Of a stretch of DNA of 64,000 bases, positions 48,864 to 55,877 are shown one piece after another. How positions within the stretch are numbered: position 1 is the stretch's first letter; each line of letters opens with the position of its first letter. A program made the translations under genes and the position numbers. The notes below the pieces were generated by a model, which searched no databases, was not told where the DNA came from, and saw only the letters and a list, made by a program, of their open reading frames with translations. This DNA is from Fervidobacterium_A thailandense (GTDB lineage Bacteria; Thermotogota; Thermotogae; Thermotogales; Fervidobacteriaceae), in the NCBI RefSeq assembly GCF_041505935.1, contig NZ_CP140110.1; one strand, given 5' to 3'.

Positions 48864-50615
48864 TCAACACACTCTTGATTCGGACTCAGTAGTTGGAATT
48901 CCGGTCTTTTTAAACTCTTCCTGGTATACTGTTTCAAGCTTTACAGACTTTGCGATCGAGAGTAACGATTCAAAGACCATCCAGAAAGCAATTACAAGAG
49001 TTGACCCAGCGATGAAGACAAGCAAGTAATTATTTTGAGAAGCATAGGTAACTATATTTTGTATCGTTGCAACTATCGTTGTTGTGAGCATGAAAACCGC
49101 AGGCAACAACGTCGGTAACGGATTGATTTTTTTCTTGGCAAGGTAGACCGTTCCAATCAACAAGGCAAGTGCGGCAAGAAGTTGATTCAAAGCCCCAAAG
49201 ACTGGCCAAAGCTTAAGAGCGCCTTTTCCGTCAGGAGACGACATTGCTAATCCAAATGCAAGAGCAACAACAACGAAAGTTGAAAAATACCGGTTTTTAA
49301 ATGGTCCCCACGGCTTACCCGATTTTGTTCTGACAAGCTCTTCAAGAGCGAAACGCTGAATTCTGGTGGCAGAGTCGAGAGTTGTTCCAGCAAAGGAGAC
49401 TATAAATACTGCCATTAAGGTTCTTCCGAGTAATTCAGGAATACCTATCGCTTTCATCAAATTCGCGGCACCTTCAACAATAGCCTTTAACTGAGCCGCA
49501 AGTCCCGCTCCAGCCGTTGTAGCCCATTCTGAATAGTACTGGAAATACCCGGCCGTTCCCTTGCCGTACATTCCCAGTCCAGCCGTTACCGCAAGAATGA
49601 CCAATACCGACAACGCACCTTCCAGTAACATACCACCATAACCTACGAATTGCGCATCTTTCTCATTTTCGAGTTGTTTAACCGTCGTACCCGACGATGC
49701 AAGGGAATGAAACCCACTGATAGCCCCGCACGCGATTATGATGAAGAGAGTAGGCCACAGTGATGGAGCCCCTTTAGCTACTTGGAAAGCAGGAGCAACT
49801 ATCGCCGGTCTGGCAACTAAAATACCAGCAAAAAGAACACCCATCAAAACCAACAGCTCATGAGAATTTATATAATCCCTTGGCTGCAACAACGTGGTAA
49901 CAGGTAAGACAGAAGCGAAGTAAGAGTATATTAAGAGGATAACAATCCACAAAACAATGGGCGAAACAGGGCCAAGCTGTGGTAACCGGATCGGTAAGAA
50001 TATTCCGACGATCGCGAAAACATAAAGAAGAATTAGCCCAATTATGGAATATAACGTATCTTTCTTCCCTTTCTTGTATACCATGTACCCTATCCAAATA
50101 GCTATAGGAATTTGCATCCAGATTGAAAGTACGCTCTCAGGGTACATATCAAAGAGAAGGCCCATAATCATCGCAAAAACCGCTAAAACAAGCCAAAGCA
50201 AGAACTGAATAAGTATTAGAAAAATCACTCCCACTCTGTTAGAAATGAGCTTCCTCGACAATTCCCCTATCGTTTGTCCACCATGTCTTGAAGACATAAC
50301 AAGGCTTGTGAAATCATGTACGGCACCGGCAAAGATTGGGCCAAGTACCACCCAAAGAAACGCAGGAAGCCAACCCCAGATGACTCCTATAGCCGGACCA
50401 ACAATAGGCCCGGTGCCAGCAATAGTTGTGAAGTGGTGGCCAAGTAGGATGTGTCGTTTAGTTGGAACGTAGTCAACGCCATCGTAGAACTCTTTTGATG
50501 GGACTGGGTTTTTGTCACTTAATTTGAAAATCTTCTTAGCAAGCCAGCTGCCGTAAGTCTTGTAAGCAACAATATACCCGAAGAACGCAATCAGCGCAAG
50601 TACCAAGGAGTTCAT
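48864..50615 (-). CDS. cstA: CstA-family peptide/pyruvate transporter
   Basis: 583 residues with about 16 membrane helices. The N-terminus has FYDGVDYVPTKRHILLGHHFTTIAGTGPIVGPA and PIFAGAVHDFTSLVMSSRHGGQTIGEL, the CstA hallmarks; FHSLASSGTTVKQLENEKDA and FVSFAGTTLDSATRIQRF occur further on. CstA proteins import peptides during starvation, and relatives import pyruvate. It is the shorter (about 580) form. ATG 50615 follows GGGAGGTGTTACC. No two-component regulator or DUF466 gene is adjacent. Confidence 0.93.
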   Translation of the reverse strand: MNSLVLALIAFFGYIVAYKTYGSWLAKKIFKLSDKNPVPSKEFYDGVDYVPTKRHILLGHHFTTIAGTGPIVGPAIGVIWGWLPAFLWVVLGPIFAGAVHDFTSLVMSSRHGGQTIGELSRKLISNRVGVIFLILIQFLLWLVLAVFAMIMGLLFDMYPESVLSIWMQIPIAIWIGYMVYKKGKKDTLYSIIGLILLYVFAIVGIFLPIRLPQLGPVSPIVLWIVILLIYSYFASVLPVTTLLQPRDYINSHELLVLMGVLFAGILVARPAIVAPAFQVAKGAPSLWPTLFIIIACGAISGFHSLASSGTTVKQLENEKDAQFVGYGGMLLEGALSVLVILAVTAGLGMYGKGTAGYFQYYSEWATTAGAGLAAQLKAIVEGAANLMKAIGIPELLGRTLMAVFIVSFAGTTLDSATRIQRFALEELVRTKSGKPWGPFKNRYFSTFVVVALAFGLAMSSPDGKGALKLWPVFGALNQLLAALALLIGTVYLAKKKINPLPTLLPAVFMLTTTIVATIQNIVTYASQNNYLLVFIAGSTLVIAFWMVFESLLSIAKSVKLETVYQEEFKKTGIPTTESESRVC

Positions 50616-50857
50616 GGTAACACCTCCCAATTAAAAAAGTTGGAGTCGCGTAAAATCAAGTATGGTGGGCATATTTTGCACAGTTCGTTAAAAAATAGGG
50701 AACGGAACTTCTCATTTCGATTTTTTGATTCCGCGATTCTTTTAAAAAAGCCGAATCTTTTTAATTTTATTTTACCACAATTTACATTGAGATACACATC
50801 AAATTTTGAAATAATAGCTAACAGCAAAACTTTAGTAGGTCCACATTGTCAATTTAC

Positions 50858-50873
50858 TTGGAACATGTTCCAA
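50858..50873. promoter_or_regulatory. 16-bp perfect palindrome upstream of cstA
   Basis: TTGGAACATGTTCCAA, about 240 bases before cstA and 90 before the trpB2 promoter. A candidate operator for a dimeric regulator. The rest of 50616-50947 is AT-rich and shows no ORF or clear promoter. Confidence 0.4.
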
Positions 50874-50947
50874 AAGTTGAAGATACTTCGTTTTAACGTA
50901 CAGTCCAACAGTTGAATTTGCCCTCCAAGTTTTTTTAGTTTAAGGCC

Positions 50948-50977
50948 TTGATTCAGTTAACAGAGTCATAGTAAAAT
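50948..50977 (+). promoter_or_regulatory. Promoter of the trpB2 leader
   Basis: TTGATT (50948-50953), 18 bases, TAAAAT (50972-50977). Start near 50984, about 290 bases before trpB2. Confidence 0.6.
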
Positions 50978-51017
50978 AAAGAAAAAATACATTCCTGATT
51001 GGAGAGACTGATGTAAA

Positions 51018-51182
51018 ATGGCCTTGAGTGTGAAGTATCATCTAAAGGTTCAAAAAACAAGATTTACAAATAAAGCACGCAATGTGATGAGCTCTATTTC
51101 GAGAAACAACTGGTGGTGGTGGACGACCGGCGGTTGTCCACCACCCTTTTTGCTGTGCTGTATAATTAAAAGCACGGCATAA
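51018..51182 (+). CDS. trp leader peptide with four consecutive Trp codons
   Basis: 54 codons from ATG 51018 (GGAGAG at 51001-51006) to TAA 51180. Codons 32-35 are TGG TGG TGG TGG, followed by TTGG and a Pro run. The Trp run forms the 5' arm of a stable hairpin. The peptide is long for a leader (usual length 14-25), so an internal start such as ATG 51087 is possible. Its likely purpose is to measure charged tRNA-Trp. Confidence 0.7.
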   Translation: MALSVKYHLKVQKTRFTNKARNVMSSISRNNWWWWTTGGCPPPFLLCCIIKSTA

Positions 51183-51247
51183 AGGAAAAATAAAAATGGT
51201 GGACAACTGGCCGGGTACAAAAAAATGTACCCGGCTTTTATTTTTTT
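51111..51247 (+). promoter_or_regulatory. Tryptophan attenuator with alternative hairpins 1:2, 2:3, 3:4
   Basis: Segment 1 (51115-51127, inside the Trp codons) pairs with 2 (51133-51145) as a 13-bp stem. Segment 2, read as 51127-51142, can instead pair with 3 (51198-51214, GGTGGACAAC then GCCGG). Segment 3's GCCGGGTAC (51210-51218) pairs with 4 (GTACCCGGC, 51227-51235) and is followed by TTTTATTTTTTT, an intrinsic terminator. Ribosome stalling on Trp codons frees 2:3 and prevents termination. Confidence 0.75.
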
Positions 51248-51273
51248 AATCTTCAAAAGAGGAGGGTTCCAGT

Positions 51274-52521
51274 ATGAGGGAAGTTGTTTACTTAAGGCCG
51301 GAGGAACTACCGAGGTACTATTACAACGTTCTTGCGGATCTTCCGTTCGAACTTGATCCACCACTCGATCCACAGACAAGGCAATCTGTGAAGCCTGAAC
51401 AACTACTCAGGATTTTTCCTGAACCACTTGTTGAACAAGAAGTTTCCAAGGACAGATTTATACCCATCCCGGAACCCGTACTTCAAGAGTACGCACTGTA
51501 CAGGCCTACACCACTTATCCGCGCTCATAGACTTGAGGAATACTTAGGAACGAAGACCAAGATCTACTTCAAATACGAAGGTACGAGTCCTACGGGAAGT
51601 CATAAGGTGAACACCGCTCTTGCACAGGCCTTTTACAACAAACTTGTTGGAACTAAAATGCTCGTAACGGAAACTGGAGCTGGTCAATGGGGGAGTGCCT
51701 TATCTTACGCCGGAAAGAAGTTTGGTTTGAAGGTCAAAGTCTTCATGGTAAAGGTAAGCTATGAGCAAAAACCATTCCGAAAATCCCTGATGAAACTTTT
51801 CGGTGGTGAAGCGATACCAAGTCCCAGTACGGAAACGGAGATAGGACGCTCTTTCCCAGAAGATCATCCCGGTAGTCTTGGAATAGCAATTTCCGAAGCT
51901 ATTCACACAGTCTTGCAAACACCAAACGCAAAGTACGCGCTCGGAAGTGTATTGAACCACGTCTTGCTTCACCAGACAATCATTGGCCTTGAACTTAAAA
52001 AACAACTTGAACTTCTCAACATCCAGCCGGACGTTATCGTAGCATGCCATGGTGGTGGTTCAAACTTTGGTGGAACCGTACTCCCATTTGTACCGGATGT
52101 TCTCTCTGGAAAGAAGCTCAGAATAGTTGCCGTTGAACCAGAATCTTGCCCTTCATTAACAAACGGGCAGTACACTTACGACTTCGGTGATACAGCTGGA
52201 CTTACACCATTGCTTAAGATGTACACCTTAGGAAAAGACTTTGTCCCTCCAGCAATCCACGCCGGTGGTTTGCGCTACCACGGTGCCTCGCCGATTGTTT
52301 CAAAATTGTACCATGAGAAACTAATCGAAGCAGTTGCAGTCTCGCAAGAAAAGGTTTTCGAGGCAGCCAGACTCTTTGCAACCTTGGAAGGAATCGTCCC
52401 TGCTCCAGAATCAGCGCATGCTATCGCACATGTGATAGACGAGGCCAAACTGAACGAGAACAAGACCGTTATCTTTACACTCTCTGGACATGGGTATTTT
52501 GATCTCAACGCATACGTTTAA
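51274..52521 (+). CDS. trpB2: Tryptophan synthase beta chain, TrpB2 type
   Basis: It condenses indole and serine to tryptophan. 415 residues; the PLP lysine is in SPTGSHKVNTAL (K111), the substrate loop is ETGAGQWG, and the phosphate site is CHGGGSN. The extended N-terminus (YYYNVLADLPFELDPPLDPQT) and the missing standard COMM region mark the TrpB2 branch, which is often found without trpA. GAGGAGGG precedes the ATG. No other trp gene is nearby. Confidence 0.95.
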   Translation: MREVVYLRPEELPRYYYNVLADLPFELDPPLDPQTRQSVKPEQLLRIFPEPLVEQEVSKDRFIPIPEPVLQEYALYRPTPLIRAHRLEEYLGTKTKIYFKYEGTSPTGSHKVNTALAQAFYNKLVGTKMLVTETGAGQWGSALSYAGKKFGLKVKVFMVKVSYEQKPFRKSLMKLFGGEAIPSPSTETEIGRSFPEDHPGSLGIAISEAIHTVLQTPNAKYALGSVLNHVLLHQTIIGLELKKQLELLNIQPDVIVACHGGGSNFGGTVLPFVPDVLSGKKLRIVAVEPESCPSLTNGQYTYDFGDTAGLTPLLKMYTLGKDFVPPAIHAGGLRYHGASPIVSKLYHEKLIEAVAVSQEKVFEAARLFATLEGIVPAPESAHAIAHVIDEAKLNENKTVIFTLSGHGYFDLNAYV

Positions 52522-52557
52522 AGGCCAGCCTTTGAAAATGGGCGTGTTAGAAAAAAC

Positions 52558-52585
52558 AAACCTGCCCACACTTCTGGGCAGGTTT
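52558..52585. terminator. Bidirectional terminator between trpB2 and the chemoreceptor gene
   Basis: An 11-bp stem AAACCTGCCCA with complement and CACTTC loop, T/A-rich on both sides. Confidence 0.88.
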
Positions 52586-52605
52586 GTCTGCGCAACATGG
52601 AAGTG

Positions 52606-54321
52606 TTAGAATTTGTACTTTTGGACCTGATTCTTAAACTCCTCCGATATCATCGTCAACCTCTCAGCAAAACTTTCAAACTCTTTGCTGGAGCTTTTGA
52701 AGGTTTCCATAATCTCTTCAAGATTCATCACAAGGGTGTCGATGGAATCTAACAGGTTCTTGAACACGTTTACTTCAGAGTTGATCTCCTCAGACGACGC
52801 ACTCTGCTCCTGTGACAAAGCTGCCAGATTCTGAAGGTGCTGGGAAATTTCTCTAATGCTCACGGAAATGGATTTGAAAGTCTCGAGTACCGTTTTAGCC
52901 ATCTGATTAACCTCTACCATCAAACGTGCCGAAGAATCTATTTCAGTTCCTGTCGCTCTTATCTCGTCGACAAGTCCTTTGATTGTATTGATTATGTTCA
53001 AAGTAATACCCTTGCTCTCCTCGGCCAGTTTTCTAATTTCATCGGCAACCACCGCAAAACCTCTACCAGCTTCCCCAGCCCTTGCCGCTTCAATTGCCGC
53101 GTTCAGGGCCAAAAGATTTGTTTGCTCGGCTATAGAAGAAATTCCCGACACCACTTCCTCAACCTTCTGAAGCTCTTGGTTGAGTTTTTCTACCCTCTTC
53201 GAGGTTACCTGAAGTTTGTTAGTACTCTCGCTGATCATGCTTCCAAACTCTTCCATCTTCTTCATTCCAAGGCTGGACTCGTTTGTAATCCCATCAGCCC
53301 GCTCGGCAATGGAACCTACACTCTGAGCCAGTGACGAAGCACTCTCAGCCAACTGCGCGGTCGCATGTCGGACCTCATCGTACGATTTGTTCGCGTCATC
53401 AACCTTAATTTCCAACTCATTGACAGATTCGGTCAGAATTTTGAGACTTTCGGTAAGGCTGCTTTTAACGTTAGAAAGTGATTCAGAAATGGAAGAAAGA
53501 TCACTTGTGTATCGCACAATATTCCTGATATCTATCTTGAGCTTTTCAATAAAATTTCCGAAATGTGAAAGAACCTGATCAATCTCCTTGTAACCTGTGG
53601 TTTCAACCGTCTTTGAGAAATCACCCTGAGCGAATCGTTCAGCAAGGATTCCAATAGTTTGGCTTTTGCTAAATATAAGGTTTGCCGAGATAATGAACGC
53701 TGCGAGGAAGAAACCAACAAGTACGAATAATGTTATCAAGACTATGTTTTGAATCCTCTTTACTCTCGACACATCTACATCCGCCATTAAGTACGCTGTT
53801 ACATTCTCTGAGACTTTGAATGGAAGCACTATTGTCATCAAAGTTCCCCATTTGGGTTCAGTATAAACCTTCGTGAATGTATAGCCTTTCTCGTGGAGAA
53901 GAGACTTTTGAATCTTTGGCATTTTGTTCACGTAGCCCGGCTCGGCAAAGCCAGAACTTCCGATCTCCGGACTATCGATCCACAACTCACTGATCGCCTT
54001 ATCTAAGTCAATACTACGACAAATGTAGAGGTACTTAAAGGCAAATCTTTGTGCCTTCTTTCGTAGGAACGCGTTAATTTCCTTAAAGTCCTGGTTATCC
54101 GAGTATGTCTTAGGAAGTGACTCATCTTTCAGAAGCTTCAGTAACTTATCCTTCGGTAAGCCTTCAACTATATCTTGCAATATGGGGACGCTTTGTTCGG
54201 CAACAACTGTGAAGGCTTCTGAAAGCTCGAGAGAAAAGAGAAGAAAACCAGCCACAAAGATTAACCCAGTGACTGCAGAAAGTATAATAACCAGACGCCT
54301 TCGCAGACTCTTCACACCCAT
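52606..54321 (-). CDS. mcp: Methyl-accepting chemotaxis protein
   Basis: 571 residues from ATG 54321, behind GGGGGGTGATTCG. Helix 1 at about 9-30 (LVIILSAVTGLIFVAGFLLF), a roughly 160-residue external sensor with no recognisable Cache motif, helix 2 (IVLITLFVLVGFFLAAFIISA), HAMP, and a signalling domain with EQTNLLALNAAIEAARAGEAGRGFAVVADEIRKLAEES. An upstream extension of 84 codons in the same frame is AT-rich and improbable. A TATAAT -10 lies at 54442-54437. Ligand unknown. Confidence 0.93.
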   Translation of the reverse strand: MGVKSLRRRLVIILSAVTGLIFVAGFLLFSLELSEAFTVVAEQSVPILQDIVEGLPKDKLLKLLKDESLPKTYSDNQDFKEINAFLRKKAQRFAFKYLYICRSIDLDKAISELWIDSPEIGSSGFAEPGYVNKMPKIQKSLLHEKGYTFTKVYTEPKWGTLMTIVLPFKVSENVTAYLMADVDVSRVKRIQNIVLITLFVLVGFFLAAFIISANLIFSKSQTIGILAERFAQGDFSKTVETTGYKEIDQVLSHFGNFIEKLKIDIRNIVRYTSDLSSISESLSNVKSSLTESLKILTESVNELEIKVDDANKSYDEVRHATAQLAESASSLAQSVGSIAERADGITNESSLGMKKMEEFGSMISESTNKLQVTSKRVEKLNQELQKVEEVVSGISSIAEQTNLLALNAAIEAARAGEAGRGFAVVADEIRKLAEESKGITLNIINTIKGLVDEIRATGTEIDSSARLMVEVNQMAKTVLETFKSISVSIREISQHLQNLAALSQEQSASSEEINSEVNVFKNLLDSIDTLVMNLEEIMETFKSSSKEFESFAERLTMISEEFKNQVQKYKF

Positions 54322-54497
54322 CGAATCACCCCCCGTACAATTCAACTTCGTGTTTTGCAAAAGACGAAGTTTTTCAAAACACGTTACTGAAACGTATAAA
54401 GCTGCTGAGAAAATTTGACTACAAATAGTCAAAGCTATTATACCATATCTGATACGAAAACAAAAATAACCTCTATTCAGAAATATTCCAAAAATTT

Positions 54498-54571
54498 TCG
54501 TGAATTTTATCACAATTCTGACTTGCCAAACAAGGTGCTTTAATTTATAATTATTGTGAAAAAAATCACAC
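54498..54571 (+). promoter_or_regulatory. Alcohol dehydrogenase promoter with two Rex-like sites
   Basis: TTGCCA (54523-54528), 17 bases, TATAAT (54546-54551). Two inverted repeats of the form GTGA-N6-TCAC flank it: one upstream at 54498-54515, the other over the start site at 54554-54571 (TTGTGAAAAAAATCACAC). The second closely resembles the known Rex operator TTGTGAAnnnnTTCACAA. Confidence 0.7.
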
Positions 54572-54632
54572 ACCTTACTGATAAAGCGCTATAGCGATCT
54601 CCTCATACCAACCTTTTAAGGAGGTAAGTACC

Positions 54633-55844
54633 ATGTGGGAAAAGAAGGTTAACATCTACAACGTCTTCGAGCTCAGATGCAAAACTACATGCTACTTTGG
54701 AGTAGGTGCTATCGAAAAGTTTAAAGACATCACGGAATGGTTCGCCGACGAGGGTATAAGGAAGGTTATTGTCATTTCAGATCCTGTGGCTTATAAGGTC
54801 ACGGGTGCGTGGGACAAGGTGGAGAAGTTTTTGAAGGAAAAGGGGATTGAATACGTAGTCTACGACAAAGTAACGCCTAACCCAACTACCACACAAATTG
54901 ACGAGGCAACTAAGCTTGGGCTGGAATTTGGTGCACAGGCCGTTATAGGTATCGGTGGAGGAAGTCCAATAGATACGGCTAAAAGCGTTGCCATTCTTTT
55001 GGAGTACACAGACAAGACCGGTGCGGAACTTTACGAAGGAAAATTCATCCCAAAGAAGGCCAAACCGATAATCGCAATTAATACCACACACGGTACTGGA
55101 ACGGAAGTTGATAGATTTGCCGTAGCGTCGATCCTTGAAAAAGAATACAAACCAGCCATTGCCTACGATTGTATTTACCCGACCTTCGCCATCGATGATC
55201 CACAGTTGATGGTTACACTTCCAGCAAAACAAACGCTGTACACAACGATCGATGCGCTTAATCACATCACCGAAGCTTCAACGACAATAGCCAGAAGTCC
55301 CTATTCAATTTTGCTGGCTAAGGAAACTGTTAGACTTATCGCAACTTACCTGCCACAGGCATTGAGTAATCCAAACGATCTAAACGCAAGGTACTACCTT
55401 CTGTATGCGTCCGCTATCGCAGGAATTTCATTTGACAACGGCCTCCTTCACTTCACCCACGCTCTTGAACATCCACTGAGTGCTGTTAAACCAGAGCTAC
55501 CGCACGGATTAGGACTCGCCATGTTACTTCCGGCCGTTATAAAGGAAATTTATCCTGCTACTGCCGAAATACTCGCGGAAGTCTACGAACCCATAGTCCC
55601 TGGTCTGAAGGGTGTTCCTGGTGAGGCAGAGATTATCGCAAGAAAAGTTGAAGAATGGTTGTTTGCGATGGGAATCACTCAAAAACTCAGCGACGAAGGT
55701 TTCACTGAAAACGACGTACCAAAATTAACACATCTGGCAATGACCACACCGTCACTGGGGCTGCTACTTAGCATGGCTCCGATAAAAGCCGAGCAAGAGG
55801 TTGTGGAACGTATTTATAGAAATTCGCTCAGGAGGATGCAATAA
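54633..55844 (+). CDS. Iron-containing alcohol dehydrogenase
   Basis: 403 residues of the group III (Fe-ADH) family, which reduces aldehydes to alcohols with NAD(P)H. GIGGGSPIDTAKS is the cofactor loop. Metal ligands lie in AIDDPQLMVTLP (Asp), FTHALEHPLSAVKPELPHG (three His). The redox context (Rex-like sites) suggests a role in disposing of NADH during fermentation. AAGGAGG precedes the ATG. Confidence 0.93.
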   Translation: MWEKKVNIYNVFELRCKTTCYFGVGAIEKFKDITEWFADEGIRKVIVISDPVAYKVTGAWDKVEKFLKEKGIEYVVYDKVTPNPTTTQIDEATKLGLEFGAQAVIGIGGGSPIDTAKSVAILLEYTDKTGAELYEGKFIPKKAKPIIAINTTHGTGTEVDRFAVASILEKEYKPAIAYDCIYPTFAIDDPQLMVTLPAKQTLYTTIDALNHITEASTTIARSPYSILLAKETVRLIATYLPQALSNPNDLNARYYLLYASAIAGISFDNGLLHFTHALEHPLSAVKPELPHGLGLAMLLPAVIKEIYPATAEILAEVYEPIVPGLKGVPGEAEIIARKVEEWLFAMGITQKLSDEGFTENDVPKLTHLAMTTPSLGLLLSMAPIKAEQEVVERIYRNSLRRMQ

Positions 55845-55848
55845 ACAA

Positions 55849-55876
55849 GCGCGCGGGTTTACCCGCGCGCCCTTTT
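55849..55876. terminator. Bidirectional terminator between adh and sbcC
   Basis: A 10-bp GC stem (GCGCGCGGGT with ACCCGCGCGC), two-base loop and CCTTTTTT. Confidence 0.9.
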
Positions 55877-55877
55877 T

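Noticed and set aside
54322..54573. 84-codon N-terminal extension of the second chemoreceptor
   Set aside because: No ribosome site, AT-rich atypical sequence, and the receptor's first helix should be at the N-terminus.
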